DNA of 64,000 nt from Microbacterium sp. AG1240 (GTDB lineage: Bacteria; Actinomycetota; Actinomycetes; Actinomycetales; Microbacteriaceae). The stretch is from assembly GCF_003635115.1 (NCBI RefSeq), contig NZ_RBXJ01000002.1, positions 1 through 64,000 of the forward strand, given 5' to 3'. The notes beneath the pieces were generated by a model. It did no database searches and was not told the origin of the DNA. It was given only the letters and a program-made list of their open reading frames with translations. This document shows, piece after piece, positions 25,540 to 37,074 of the stretch (the stretch's first letter is position 1; each line of letters begins with the position of its first letter). The position numbers and the translations under genes are program-made.

Positions 25540-26012
25540 TCGCCGACATCCTGCACGCCGCTCGCCGCCGTCTCGACGGTGCGCCGAAGGAGGCGCTCGG
25601 TGAACTGCGTGCTCCCCGGCCGATCCTCGGCATCGCCCGTGCCCCGCGCATCGTGCCGGTGGGGGAGGCGTGGCACCTGGGCGTGCTGCTCCTCGCCGAC
25701 GAGCAGCTCGCCGCGACCGGTCGGATCGTGCGGGCCCGCGAGGAGGCCCGGCGCGGCTACACGGCCGAGTCGCAACGCGAGCGCGCCGCGCTCGCCGCTG
25801 CGGCCTTCCGCGGTGGTTTCGGCGAGGGGAGCACCGTGCACGTCGACTGGCACCCCATCGATGTCGATGCCCTGGACGCTGCGAGCTCACCCGTCGCCCT
25901 CGTCGACGGGCAGCCCATGGTGCGCTGGAGCGCGACCGGCGGCCTCCTGCCACTGGATCGCTACCTCGACGAACGCATCGAGCTGCTGCAGCATCCGCCC
26001 GAGCGCGCCTGA
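25536..26012 (+). CDS. hypothetical protein coupled to antiporter
   Basis: A 158-residue soluble protein, not recognised. It has a conserved-looking middle (RAPRIVPVGEAWHLGVLLLA), then ATGRIVRAREEARRGYTAES and a C-terminal WSATGGLLPLDRYLDERIEL helix. GTG 25536 overlaps the antiporter stop by four bases, so translation is coupled and a functional link is possible. No catalytic motif or metal site is obvious. Confidence 0.65.
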   Translation: MIADILHAARRRLDGAPKEALGELRAPRPILGIARAPRIVPVGEAWHLGVLLLADEQLAATGRIVRAREEARRGYTAESQRERAALAAAAFRGGFGEGSTVHVDWHPIDVDALDAASSPVALVDGQPMVRWSATGGLLPLDRYLDERIELLQHPPERA

Positions 26013-26092
26013 GGCCTACTCGACGACCCCCGTCCCGTCAACGGCCTCCCCCCGGACGGAGTCGTTCCGGTCCCTCGGCTATCTTTAGCCAC

Positions 26093-28306
<2,214 letters not shown>

Positions 28307-28309
28307 CCG

Positions 28310-30745
28310 GTGGTCGCGCATCCGCTGTCGACCTACCGCCTGCAGATCCGGAAGGGTTTCGACCTGGATGCTGCGGCCGCCGTCACCGGCTACCTCCGCG
28401 ATCTGGGGGTGTCGTGGGCGTACCTGTCGCCGATCCTGACGGCGACGCCGGGCTCCGACCACGGCTACGACGTCGTGGACGTCACCCGGATCGATCCCGA
28501 CCGCGGCGGCGCTGAGGGGCTCGACCGCTTCGCCGCCGCGGCTCGCGCCGACGACCTCGGCATCCTCATCGACATCGTGCCGAACCATATGGGCGTCGCC
28601 GAACCGCGCGAGAACCCGTGGTGGTGGGACGTGCTGCGGCAGGGCCGCGCCTCCGATCGCGCCGACGTGTTCGACATCGACTGGGACTTCGGCGACGGGC
28701 GCGTACGTGTGCCCGTCCTCGGCTCCTCGCTCGACGAGGTCACCGCGGCGGGCGAACTGAGCGTCGACCTCGAACCCGCCCCCGATGCACCCGACGGAGT
28801 GCTCCGCTACTTCGACCACGTGTTCCCGCTGGCCCCGGGTTCGGTGACCGACGTCGAGCGTGCCTCCGGCGACGTCGACGCACGCACCGTGCACGACCGT
28901 CAGCACTACGAGCTGCGCTTCTGGAAAGACGAAGCCGCCGAGCTGAACTACCGCCGCTTCTTCGCCGTGACCACCCTCGCCGGTGTGAGGGTCGAGATCC
29001 CCGAGGTGTTCGCCGACACCCACGCCGAGATCCTGCGCTGGATCTCCGAAGGACTCGCGGACGGTCTGCGGGTCGATCACCCCGACGGACTGCTCGATCC
29101 GGGTGGCTACCTCGAGCAGCTCGGCGCGGCACTGCGGTCCACGGGCCGCGGCTCCTACGTGCTGATCGAGAAGATCCTCGAGCACGGCGAGTTGCTCCCG
29201 TCGTGGTGGGAGACCGATGGCACGACCGGGTACGACGCGCTGGCCGAGTTCGGCCGTGTGCTCGTCGACCCCGACGGCCAGGCGCCCCTCGACGCCCTCG
29301 ACGTGCGGCTGCGCACCGAGACCGGAACGCTCCCCGCCCAGGACTGGCACGACCTCATCCACGACACCAAGCGGATGATCACCGAGACGATACAGATCGC
29401 CGAGATCCGCCGGCTCGTCCGCGGCCTCCGCCCGGCCGCGCCCGATGTCGCCTCGGACTTCACCGACGAGGTGCTGCACGACGCGCTCGCCGAACTGCTC
29501 GTCTGCTTCCCGGTCTATCGCTCCTACCTCCCCGCGGGTCGGGAGGAGCTCGACCGTGCGGCGGTGGAGGCATCCGACCGTCGTCCCGAGCTCTTCGACG
29601 CGATCGCCGCGCTCGTACCGGTGCTCGCCGATCCCGCGCACGAGGTGTCGCGACGGTTCCAGCAGACCACCGGGCCCGTCATGGCCAAGGGCGTGGAAGA
29701 CACCGCGTTCTACCGCTACAACCGGCTCGGTGCCCTCACCGAGGTCGGCGGGGATCCGTCGGAGTTCGCCCTCCCCGTCGCCGAGTTCCACATCGCGCAG
29801 GCGGCGCGGCAGGCGTCGTGGCCTCGCGCCATGACCGCGCTGTCGACGCACGACACGAAGCGCGGCGAGGATGTGCGCGCTCGCCTCACCGTGCTCGCCG
29901 AGATGCCCGATCGGTGGGAAGCGGCGCTCGAGGAGTTCCGCGGGATCGCCTCGACCGGCCACGGGCCGTTCGACACCCTCCTCTGGCAGGCGATCGTCGG
30001 CGCGTGGCCGACGGCCTCCGCCCCGCTCCCCGAGGACTTCGCCGAGCGCCTCCACGCCTACGCCGAGAAGGCCGCGCGCGAAGCCGCCGACGCCACCGGG
30101 TGGTGGGAGCCGAACGAGGCGTTCGAGAAGCGCATGCACGCGCTCGTCGACGCCGCCACCGGCGCAGCCGCACCGCGCGTGGCGGCCTTCGTCGCCGAGA
30201 TCGAGGCATTCGGATGGACGAACTCGCTGTCGCAGAAGCTGCTGCAGCTCGCCGGCCCCGGCGTCCCCGACGTGTACCAGGGGTCGGAGTCGTGGGAGCA
30301 GTCGCTCGTCGACCCCGACAACCGCCGCCCGATCGACTTCGACGTGCGACGGGCCACGCTCGCGGCCGTCGACGCCGGCTTCGCGCGCGGTGACCTGCCC
30401 CCGGTCGACGCGACGGGGGATGCCAAGGTGCTCGTCACCTCGCGGGCCCTGCGCACACGGCGCGATCGCCCCGAGCTGTTCTCGGGGTACGTGCCGGTCA
30501 CGGTGGTCGGCGAGGCCGCCGCGCACGCGATCGCCTTCGACCGCGGCGGGGCGCTCGCCATCGCCACGCGCCTGCCGGTCGGCCTCGAGGAGCGCGGCGG
30601 ATGGGGCGACACGGTGCTGCTGCGCCGCCCCGGCACGTCGGTCGACGTGTTCACCGGTCGACGGTACGAGGGATCGGAGATCCTCGTCGCCGACCTCCTC
30701 GCGACCTACCCCGTTGCCCTGCTCGTCTCGGAGGAAGAATCATGA
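28310..30745 (+). CDS. treY: malto-oligosyltrehalose synthase
   Basis: An 811-residue GH13 enzyme that converts the reducing end of a maltodextrin to an alpha,alpha-1,1 trehalose linkage. It opens with the family signature [20 protein letters not shown] and [20 protein letters not shown]. The catalytic region includes [28 protein letters not shown] (nucleophile Asp near 263) and [15 protein letters not shown] 28310 is preceded by ACGGAG inside the end of glgX. Its stop overlaps the treZ start (ATGA). Length is close to the usual 750-830 residues. Confidence 0.93.
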   Translation: MVAHPLSTYRLQIRKGFDLDAAAAVTGYLRDLGVSWAYLSPILTATPGSDHGYDVVDVTRIDPDRGGAEGLDRFAAAARADDLGILIDIVPNHMGVAEPRENPWWWDVLRQGRASDRADVFDIDWDFGDGRVRVPVLGSSLDEVTAAGELSVDLEPAPDAPDGVLRYFDHVFPLAPGSVTDVERASGDVDARTVHDRQHYELRFWKDEAAELNYRRFFAVTTLAGVRVEIPEVFADTHAEILRWISEGLADGLRVDHPDGLLDPGGYLEQLGAALRSTGRGSYVLIEKILEHGELLPSWWETDGTTGYDALAEFGRVLVDPDGQAPLDALDVRLRTETGTLPAQDWHDLIHDTKRMITETIQIAEIRRLVRGLRPAAPDVASDFTDEVLHDALAELLVCFPVYRSYLPAGREELDRAAVEASDRRPELFDAIAALVPVLADPAHEVSRRFQQTTGPVMAKGVEDTAFYRYNRLGALTEVGGDPSEFALPVAEFHIAQAARQASWPRAMTALSTHDTKRGEDVRARLTVLAEMPDRWEAALEEFRGIASTGHGPFDTLLWQAIVGAWPTASAPLPEDFAERLHAYAEKAAREAADATGWWEPNEAFEKRMHALVDAATGAAAPRVAAFVAEIEAFGWTNSLSQKLLQLAGPGVPDVYQGSESWEQSLVDPDNRRPIDFDVRRATLAAVDAGFARGDLPPVDATGDAKVLVTSRALRTRRDRPELFSGYVPVTVVGEAAAHAIAFDRGGALAIATRLPVGLEERGGWGDTVLLRRPGTSVDVFTGRRYEGSEILVADLLATYPVALLVSEEES

Positions 30746-32478
30746 CGATCGACGTCTGGGCGCCGAAGGCGCGACGCGTCCGACTGCGCCGGCCCGGCCA
30801 GGAGTCCGACCTCGACCTCGCCATCCGTGACGGCGGCTGGTGGAGCGCCGACATCGCGCTCGCCGACGGCGAGGAGTACGGGTTCGTGCTCGACGCGTCC
30901 GACGACCTGCGGCCCGACCCCCGATCGCGTCGTCAGCCGCGCGGGGTGCACGACGCATCCGCCTTCTTCGACCCGTCGGCGCACGAGTGGCAGGACTCCG
31001 CATGGACCGGCCGTCCGCTCGCGGGCGGCGTGATCTACGAGCTCCACCTCGGGACCTTCACCCCGGAGGGGACGCTGGATGCTGCGGTGGGGAAGCTCGA
31101 CCACCTCGTCGACCTCGGCGTCACCCACGTCGAGCTGCTGCCGGTGAACGGCTTCAACGGCGTCTGGAACTGGGGCTACGACGGTGTGCTCTGGTACACG
31201 GTGCACGAGGCCTACGGCGGGCCTGCCGCCTACCAGCGGTTCGTCGACGCGGCGCACGCCGCGGGTCTCGCCGTGATCCAGGACGTCGTCTACAACCACC
31301 TAGGTCCGAGCGGGAACTACCTTCCCGAATACGGTCCGTACCTCCGCGAGGGCAGCCGCAACACGTGGGGCGACTCGGTGAACCTCGACGAGGACGCCGT
31401 CCGCGACTACATCGTCGACAACGCGCTGATGTGGCTGCGGGACTACCACGTCGACGGCCTGCGCCTCGACGCCGTGCACGCCCTCCACGACGAGCGACCC
31501 GTGCACATCCTGCAGGAGCTCGCCGAAGCATCCGACGCCCTCTCGGCCCACCTTCAGCGTCCGCTGACCCTCATCGCAGAGTCGGACCTCAACGACCCGA
31601 CGCTGATCCTTCCGCGCGAAGCGGGCGGCTACGGCCTCACGGCGCAGTGGTCCGATGATTGGCACCACGCCGTGCACGTCGCCGTCAGCGGCGAGACGGT
31701 CGGCTACTACGAGGACTTCGCCGAGCTCGGCGCGTTCGGCAAGGTCACGACCGAGGGCTTCTTCCACAACGGCACGTTCTCGTCGTTCCGCGGGGAGGAC
31801 CATGGCTTCCCCATCCCCGACGCCGTGCCGACGTGGCGTCTGGTGACGTTCGCCCAGGACCACGACCAGATCGGCAACCGCGCGGCCGGCGACCGGCTCT
31901 CGCAGACCCTGTCGTACGGGCGACTCGCGGTCACCGCGGTGCTGACGCTCACCGCTCCCGGTACGCCGATGCTGTTCATGGGCGAGGAGTGGGGCGCCAC
32001 CACGCCGTGGCAGTTCTTCACCTCGCACCCCGAGCCCGAGCTCGGTGAAGCGACGGCCAAGGGGCGCATCGAGGAGTTCGCGAAGATGGGGTGGGACCCG
32101 GAGGCCGTGCCCGACCCGCAGGACCCCGCGACCTTCGAGCGGTCGAAGCTCGACTGGAGCGAAGCGTCGGAGGGCGATCACGCCCGTCTGCTCCAGCTCT
32201 ACCGCGACCTCGCGCACCTGCGGCGGGAGCTCCCGGAGCTCACCGATCCGACGTTCGCCGACCGTGCGGCCGGAGCGACCGAGGCGCCGGGCGGTCGGGT
32301 GTACGGCCTGTGGTCGGGGGCCGTCGCCGTGCTCGCCAACCTGTCGGCCGAGCCCGCGGTCTTCGATGTCGACTCCGACGTCGTCGTGCTGCTCGCCACC
32401 GATGCGGGGGTCTCGCTCGACGCGGGGCGCGTCACGCTCCCGGCCGAGACGGCGGTGATCGTCGGTCCCGCGCTCTGA
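30742..32478 (+). CDS. treZ: malto-oligosyltrehalose trehalohydrolase
   Basis: A 578-residue GH13 enzyme that releases free trehalose from malto-oligosyltrehalose, finishing the TreXYZ route. An N-terminal CBM48-like domain ([19 protein letters not shown]) precedes the barrel. Family motifs are [44 protein letters not shown] (nucleophile Asp near 240), [10 protein letters not shown] (acid Glu near 277) and [10 protein letters not shown]. It overlaps treY by four bases with GGAGGAAG as its ribosome binding site. Trehalose serves as osmoprotectant and stress sugar in actinobacteria. Confidence 0.93.
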   Translation: MTIDVWAPKARRVRLRRPGQESDLDLAIRDGGWWSADIALADGEEYGFVLDASDDLRPDPRSRRQPRGVHDASAFFDPSAHEWQDSAWTGRPLAGGVIYELHLGTFTPEGTLDAAVGKLDHLVDLGVTHVELLPVNGFNGVWNWGYDGVLWYTVHEAYGGPAAYQRFVDAAHAAGLAVIQDVVYNHLGPSGNYLPEYGPYLREGSRNTWGDSVNLDEDAVRDYIVDNALMWLRDYHVDGLRLDAVHALHDERPVHILQELAEASDALSAHLQRPLTLIAESDLNDPTLILPREAGGYGLTAQWSDDWHHAVHVAVSGETVGYYEDFAELGAFGKVTTEGFFHNGTFSSFRGEDHGFPIPDAVPTWRLVTFAQDHDQIGNRAAGDRLSQTLSYGRLAVTAVLTLTAPGTPMLFMGEEWGATTPWQFFTSHPEPELGEATAKGRIEEFAKMGWDPEAVPDPQDPATFERSKLDWSEASEGDHARLLQLYRDLAHLRRELPELTDPTFADRAAGATEAPGGRVYGLWSGAVAVLANLSAEPAVFDVDSDVVVLLATDAGVSLDAGRVTLPAETAVIVGPAL

Positions 32479-32507
32479 GACGTAACGCGGAGGAAACGCG
32501 CATCGGG

Positions 32508-32616
32508 TACGGTGAGCGCGACGCTCATGAAAGCAGAGCACCCGTCCGGGTGCGGAAAGCGTGAAGCGGCTGCCTGACCCGGCCGCCGATCGGCGGCCTC
32601 CGACAGAGGAGTTGCC
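32508..32616 (+). other. promoter and structured 5' leader of the oxygenase gene
   Basis: A -10-like TACGGT (32508-32513) is followed by about 97 transcribed bases before ATG 32617. Three hairpins can form: GAGCG-CGA-CGCTC (32514-32526), GCACCC-GTCC-GGGTGC (32538-32553) and GGCCGCC-GATC-GGCGGCC (32581-32598). A repeated GAAAGC lies on both sides of the second. GAGGAG precedes the start codon. No known riboswitch class was recognised. Confidence 0.45.
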
Positions 32617-33660
32617 ATGACCTTCCACGTTCCACTCGTCGACATCGCGCCGTACGTCGGCGACGGTCCCCCCGAGGCCCGAGCCGAGGTGGCGCGCCGT
32701 ATCGACGACGCGTGCCGCACGGTCGGCTTCATCCAGATCACCGGCCACGGCATCCCCGAGGCGGTGATCGAGGGGTTGACCGGGGCTGTCGACGCGTTCT
32801 TCGCGCTGGACCTCGACGAGAAGAAGCGGTACCGCACCCCGCCGCAGATCAACCGCGGTTACAGCCCGCCGAAGTCCGAATCGCTCAGCCTCTCGCTGGG
32901 GGTCGAGTCGGCCAACCGCATGAACGACTTCTTCGAGGCCTTCAACGTCGGAGCCACGCAGGAGAGCTACCCCGGCTCGCCCGATCTCCCGCAGCCCGAC
33001 TACGCCGACAACGTCTGGCCCGACGTCGACGGGTTCGAAGCCGGGGTCTCGACGTACTTCGACGAAGCCGCTCGCGTCGCGCGCGTCATGACGCGCATCT
33101 TCGCCGACGCGCTGGACCTGCCCGCCGACTTCTTCGCCGCCCGCACCGGCCATTCCCTCGACGTGATGCGGATGAACAACTACGCGCTGCCGCCCGGCAC
33201 CGACGTGACCCTGGACGGCGACCTCGTCGGGATGGGGGAGCACACCGACTACGGGATCGTCACGATCCTGTGGGCGGATCGCGTACGCGGACTGCAGGTG
33301 CTCGGATCGGACGGATCCTGGAACGACGTGGCGCCGGCGGACGGCGCCCTTCTCATCAACCTGGGCGACGTCACGGCGCGCTGGACGAACGAGCGCTGGA
33401 TGTCGACGCTGCATCGGGTGAAGCCGCCCGTGATCGACGGCACGATCGAGCGACGCCGGTCGGTGGCGTTCTTCCACGACGGCGACGTGGACGCTCTGAT
33501 CGAGACGCTTCCGTCATGCATCGATGCGCAGCATCCCGACCTGTACGACCCCGTCACCGTGGGAGACCACATCGCCGCCAAGCTCGCCGGTTCTCGGGCG
33601 GGCGTGAGCAACGCCGCCGCGGAGCGAGAATCGGCGCGCGTGCTCGCCAGCCGGCGCTGA
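32617..33660 (+). CDS. 2-oxoglutarate/Fe(II)-dependent oxygenase, isopenicillin N synthase family
   Basis: A 347-residue non-haem iron oxygenase. The DIOX_N domain is N-terminal (VPLVDIAPYVGDG, then VGFIQITGHGIP). The double-stranded beta-helix core has the iron ligands H209, D211 (GEHTDYG) and H266 (STLHRVKPP), and the co-substrate Arg/Ser pair near 280/282 (ERRRSVAFF). All catalytic residues are present, so it should be active. The substrate is unknown. It lies after the trehalose genes but has its own promoter and an unusual leader. AGAGGAG supports ATG 32617. Confidence 0.85.
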   Translation: MTFHVPLVDIAPYVGDGPPEARAEVARRIDDACRTVGFIQITGHGIPEAVIEGLTGAVDAFFALDLDEKKRYRTPPQINRGYSPPKSESLSLSLGVESANRMNDFFEAFNVGATQESYPGSPDLPQPDYADNVWPDVDGFEAGVSTYFDEAARVARVMTRIFADALDLPADFFAARTGHSLDVMRMNNYALPPGTDVTLDGDLVGMGEHTDYGIVTILWADRVRGLQVLGSDGSWNDVAPADGALLINLGDVTARWTNERWMSTLHRVKPPVIDGTIERRRSVAFFHDGDVDALIETLPSCIDAQHPDLYDPVTVGDHIAAKLAGSRAGVSNAAAERESARVLASRR

Positions 33661-33700
33661 GACGAGGTCGGCGGGCTGTCAACCTGTTGCCGAGAAGTCG

Positions 33701-33713
33701 CTAGATTATCTAG
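33701..33713. promoter_or_regulatory. 13-base palindrome upstream of membrane protein gene
   Basis: CTAGAT-T-ATCTAG is a perfect palindrome around one base, ending nine bases before ATG 33723. It contains -10-like TAGATT. CTAG is rare in this GC-rich window, so the site stands out as an operator candidate. The regulator is unknown. Confidence 0.45.
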
Positions 33714-33722
33714 TGTTCTTCC

Positions 33723-34538
33723 ATGAGCACCGTGACGATCCGTCAGTCCGCCGACCTCGTGCGACAGATCGCGGTGATCTCCGCCATCACGTTCATGCTC
33801 ATCGCCGCGATGGTCGGTGTCGGCCTGTTCGGCGGCACCGCCGTGCAGGACCTGCAGGGCGGTGCGCTCGATTCGGATGCGTCGTACCTGGCTCCGGCGT
33901 CGAGCGCGTTCTCGATCTGGTCGGTCATCTACATCGGTCTGATCGCCTACGCGATCTGGCAGGCGCTGCCCGGCCAGCGGACGAACGACCGCCAGCGCGC
34001 CCTGGGCTGGCTCGTGGCCGTCACGGCGGTGCTGAACGGCGTCTGGCTCGTCGTCGCCCAGTACGCCACGCTGCCCCTGACGGTCGTCGCGATCGTCGCG
34101 CTGCTGGTGGCGTTGGCCGTCACTTTCCGGCGGGCGGTGCTCACTCGCAGCCGTGGCGACGGCGTGATCGACGCCATCCTCCTCGACGGAGTCACCGGCC
34201 TGCACCTCGGGTGGGTGACGGTGGCGACCGTCGCGAACACGGCGGCGCTGCTCAGCCAGACGGGGCCGGAGTCGTGGGCGACGGCCGCCGATGTTCTCGG
34301 CGTCGTCGTGCTGATCGTCGTCGGGGCCATCGGGCTCGGTATCGCCCGTGCGAGCACGTGGCGTGTGACGCCGACCCTCGCGATCGGCTGGGGAGTGTTC
34401 TGGCTGGGCATCGGCCGCCTGGCGGGTGAGCCGGCCAGCACCGTCATCGGGGTGACCGCCATGATCGTCGCGGCGATCGTGGTGATCGTGCCGCTCGTCG
34501 TCGCCGGTCTGCGTCTGATCCGCCCGACGACCGACTGA
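33723..34538 (+). CDS. tryptophan-rich sensory protein (TspO/MBR)-like membrane protein
   Basis: A 271-residue integral membrane protein with about seven helices. The SSAFSIWSVIYIGLIAYAIW segment (about 59-78) and LGWLVAVTAVLNGVWLV match the TspO/MBR-like pattern in actinobacteria, which is longer than the classic 160-residue TspO. A further LDGVTGLHLGWVTVATVANT lies in the second half. Ligand and role are unknown; relatives bind tetrapyrroles. It is preceded by a 13-base palindrome. Confidence 0.65.
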   Translation: MSTVTIRQSADLVRQIAVISAITFMLIAAMVGVGLFGGTAVQDLQGGALDSDASYLAPASSAFSIWSVIYIGLIAYAIWQALPGQRTNDRQRALGWLVAVTAVLNGVWLVVAQYATLPLTVVAIVALLVALAVTFRRAVLTRSRGDGVIDAILLDGVTGLHLGWVTVATVANTAALLSQTGPESWATAADVLGVVVLIVVGAIGLGIARASTWRVTPTLAIGWGVFWLGIGRLAGEPASTVIGVTAMIVAAIVVIVPLVVAGLRLIRPTTD

Positions 34539-34544
34539 GCCGCC

Positions 34545-35279
34545 TCAGGCGGCGAAACGGTCGGCGAATGCTTCGAGCAGGCGCGGCGGTTCGGTGACCG
34601 ATGCCCGCAGCACGCGCGCCGCGATGACGTCGTAGTCCTTCGCGGGGAAGTAGCCGCCGTCGCGGTAGACCGCCATCCGCTCGGTGAACGCGCGGGGGGT
34701 CGACTCGGGGTGGAACTGCGTCGCGTAGAGGCGCTCGCCGACGCGATAGGCCTGCACGGGGCACCCGTCGTTCGTCGCCAGGAGCACGGCGCCCGGGGGC
34801 ACGTCGGCGGCTCCTTCCTTGTGCGCGGTGAGGGCGGCGAAGCGCAGAGCCAGGTCGCCCAGCAGTGCGTCGGTGCGGCCGTCGGCGGTCAGTTCGATCT
34901 CGGTGGCGCCGGTGGGCTCCGGGTGTTCGCGGGTCACCGAGCCTCCGAGCAGACGCGTGACGATGCCGATGCCGTAGCAGGTGAACAGCGCCGCCGTACG
35001 CGACTCGGCGGCCGCCGCGGCGATCTTCTCCAGGTCGGATTCGAGCCGCAGCTGAGCCTCGGACTTCGCTGACGCGGGGTCGGTGACGTTGAACGGGCTT
35101 CCGCCGACGACGAACCCGCTGAACCGCTCGAAGGCGTCGGCCGGCAGCGCCTCGCGCACGAGGTCGTGGCGCGCGAGGGCCTCGGGGCCCAGCCGCATGC
35201 CCGAGAGGAACGACGCGTACTCGGCGTCGGCCGCATCACGCTGCGGCCGGGCCGAGACGTAGAGCAGCGGGGCGGGCAC
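34545..35279 (-). CDS. class I glutamine amidotransferase-like protein
   Basis: A 244-residue GATase1-fold protein. The nucleophile Cys is in ALFTCYGIGIV (about residue 100). The His is in YATQFHPEST (about 190), with Glu close by, giving a complete triad. It resembles stand-alone GuaA-like amidotransferases that hydrolyse glutamine or gamma-glutamyl compounds; no synthetase partner is adjacent. GTG 35279 lies six bases after TAGACT (35286-35291, minus strand). It converges on the TspO-like gene with six bases between stops. Confidence 0.78.
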   Translation of the reverse strand: MPAPLLYVSARPQRDAADAEYASFLSGMRLGPEALARHDLVREALPADAFERFSGFVVGGSPFNVTDPASAKSEAQLRLESDLEKIAAAAAESRTAALFTCYGIGIVTRLLGGSVTREHPEPTGATEIELTADGRTDALLGDLALRFAALTAHKEGAADVPPGAVLLATNDGCPVQAYRVGERLYATQFHPESTPRAFTERMAVYRDGGYFPAKDYDVIAARVLRASVTEPPRLLEAFADRFAA

Positions 35280-35343
35280 CCGGGAAGTCTAGAGCGGATG
35301 CTGCGGGTCGATGACCGGGCTTGTCATGCGGCGAAAAGAACGC

Positions 35344-36066
35344 TCACCGTGAGGAATTCGCCGTGCGTCCGCGGACGATGCCGACGAACGCATCGACGTC
35401 GGCGGTGGTCGCCTCGCGGGGCCACGCGAGGGCGACGGTCGAGACAGGTGCGTCGCGCACGGGCCGGGCGGCGACGTCTTTGCGTGCGTGCAGGCGCGCC
35501 AACGACATCGGCACGAGCACGACACCGATGCCCGCGGCGATCGTTTCCACGGCCTCCGCGGTCGCGGCCGGGGGAGCGAAGGCGGGCGCGACCGCCCCGG
35601 GCACCGAGGCGGAGAGAACGTCGTCCCCGGGCACGATGACGATCTCCCCGGCGAGGTCGGCCAGTTCGAGTTCGTCCGCCGCCGTGAGGTGCGAGTCGGC
35701 CGACACGATCACGACCGGAACCTCGTCGTAGAGCCTCACGATGTGGAGGTCGTCGTCATCGAGAGGGAGGCGCACGAGCGCGGCGTCGACGCGGCGCTCG
35801 CGGAGGGCGTCGTGCTGGTCGGCCACCGCGAGGGGGAGGAGGGCGAGCTCGACCCGCGGCATCCGTTCCCGCCACGCCGAGATCCACTTGCCCGGCGTCG
35901 TTCCGGGGACGAGCCCGAGGGTGAAGGTGCGCGGGGGCTCCTGCGTCACGGGGACGGGCGGTTTCTTCTTCGGCGCGACGGTCTTCCTCGCGCCGGCGGC
36001 CTTCTTCACCCCGGACGCTGCCCTCCGGGGAGCCGGACGGCGGCGCGACCCACCGTTGCCTGCCAT
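35344..36066 (-). CDS. LysR-type substrate-binding domain protein lacking the DNA-binding domain
   Basis: A 240-residue protein. The first 45 residues are a basic Arg/Lys/Pro/Ala tail ([20 protein letters not shown]). The rest is a LysR-type effector-binding domain (FTLGLVPGTTPGKW start; ALVRLPLDDDDLHIVRLYDE; GIGVVLVPMSLARLHARKDV). No winged helix is encoded in frame upstream, and ATG 36066 lies six bases after TACGCT, so the short form appears to be the natural gene. The basic tail could bind DNA in another way. It is divergent from DUF1304 with only 33 bases between start codons. Confidence 0.75.
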   Translation of the reverse strand: MAGNGGSRRRPAPRRAASGVKKAAGARKTVAPKKKPPVPVTQEPPRTFTLGLVPGTTPGKWISAWRERMPRVELALLPLAVADQHDALRERRVDAALVRLPLDDDDLHIVRLYDEVPVVIVSADSHLTAADELELADLAGEIVIVPGDDVLSASVPGAVAPAFAPPAATAEAVETIAAGIGVVLVPMSLARLHARKDVAARPVRDAPVSTVALAWPREATTADVDAFVGIVRGRTANSSR

Positions 36067-36099
36067 GACGACAGCGTAGCCGGGCGCTATGGTTCGATC
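36067..36099. promoter_or_regulatory. 33-base bidirectional leaderless promoter
   Basis: Leftward -10 TACGCT (minus strand, 36073-36078) lies six bases from ATG 36066. Rightward -10 TATGGT (36088-36093) lies six bases from ATG 36100. The two -10 boxes are nine bases apart, so each -35 region must fall inside or beyond the opposing promoter and coding sequence. Confidence 0.6.
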
Positions 36100-36498
36100 A
36101 TGCTCGCCATCGTCGCAACCGTGTTCGCAGCGCTCGCAGCGCTCCTGCACGTCTACATCTTCGTCCTCGAGAGCGTGCAGTGGCAGCGCCCTCGCGTGTG
36201 GCAGCGTTTCGGCGTCGCGAACCAGCAGGACGCCGACACCACGAGACCGATGGCCTACAACCAGGGGTTCTACAACCTGTTCCTGGCCATCGGCGCGATG
36301 ATCGGCATCGTGCTGTTCTGGGTAGACGGTTCGGGCACCGTGGCAGACGTGGCCGGACGCACGCTGGCGCTGTTCAGCCTCGGCTCGATGGTCGCCGCGT
36401 CCCTCGTGCTGGTGACGTCGGGGCGGAAGTACCTCGCGCCCGCTCTGACTCAGGGCACGCTGCCTCTGATCGGGTTCGTCTTCTTCCTGCTCGCCTGA
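36100..36498 (+). CDS. DUF1304 membrane protein
   Basis: A 132-residue protein with four predicted transmembrane helices. It matches DUF1304: AALLHVYIFVLESVQWQRPR near the start, AYNQGFYNLFLAIGAM in the middle and GTLPLIGFVFF at the end. The His-Glu-Trp pattern in the first part is typical of the family. ATG 36100 is leaderless after TATGGT. Function of the family is unknown. Divergent from a LysR-type effector-domain protein, which may sense a related signal. Confidence 0.82.
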   Translation: MLAIVATVFAALAALLHVYIFVLESVQWQRPRVWQRFGVANQQDADTTRPMAYNQGFYNLFLAIGAMIGIVLFWVDGSGTVADVAGRTLALFSLGSMVAASLVLVTSGRKYLAPALTQGTLPLIGFVFFLLA

Positions 36499-36515
36499 GC
36501 CGGTCGGCCTCGCCG

Positions 36516-36986
36516 TCAGGCGGCGAGGTGCAGCCCGCGCGGGTCGGTGGCCACGGCGTCGCCGTCGGCGATGTTCTCGTCGTCGCGGATGAGGGAGCCC
36601 ACCGCGACGCGCGCGTTCGTGCCGACGTGCGCACGCACGCCGATCTTCGCCTTGGCGCCGATGGCCGCGCCCGAACCGATGTGTGCGTGCGGGGCGATGC
36701 GAGCCTCCGGCCCGATCACCGCGTCGCTCTCGATCCACGCGCCGCGCCCGACTTCGGCGCCCGCGGCGATCTGCACGCCCGGTTCGACGTACGCGCCAGC
36801 TTCGACCACCGCGGTCGGGTGCACCTTGGCGCCGTTCGCGATGAGTCCTCGGCCGTTGGTGTGCTTGCGGTAGCGCAGCGTCTCACCACGGTCGTTCTCG
36901 ATGTCGATGTAGTTTTTGCCCACGATCCCCTCCGGCGGCACCGTCGGTGCCGACAATGACTGCAACGGCACCTTCTCGATATTCAT
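36516..36986 (-). CDS. hexapeptide-repeat (left-handed beta-helix) protein
   Basis: A 156-residue protein. After a short N-terminal domain (GIVGKNYIDIENDRGE) come about eight imperfect hexapeptide turns from residue 50 to 135 (AKVHPTAVVEAGAYVEPGVQ; ARIAPHAHIGSGAAIGAKAK). This is the fold of acyl- and nucleotidyl-transferases and gamma-carbonic anhydrases, usually trimeric. The metal-binding His triad of carbonic anhydrase is not clear, and no acyltransferase His is obvious. Function is therefore open; a structural or sugar-modifying role is possible. Confidence 0.68.
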   Translation of the reverse strand: MNIEKVPLQSLSAPTVPPEGIVGKNYIDIENDRGETLRYRKHTNGRGLIANGAKVHPTAVVEAGAYVEPGVQIAAGAEVGRGAWIESDAVIGPEARIAPHAHIGSGAAIGAKAKIGVRAHVGTNARVAVGSLIRDDENIADGDAVATDPRGLHLAA

Positions 36987-37074
36987 TCCCCCGCATGTTC
37001 TCTTCGGAGCCGCTACCGCGCCGGATGTCTCGACGTCGAGATGAGACGATGGAGGCTCCTACCCGGAGACCGTG

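Noticed and set aside
23206..25953. 915-codon minus-strand open frame across the SAS, coiled-coil and antiporter genes
   Set aside because: It crosses three plus-strand genes with their own promoters and motifs and shows no domain of its own.
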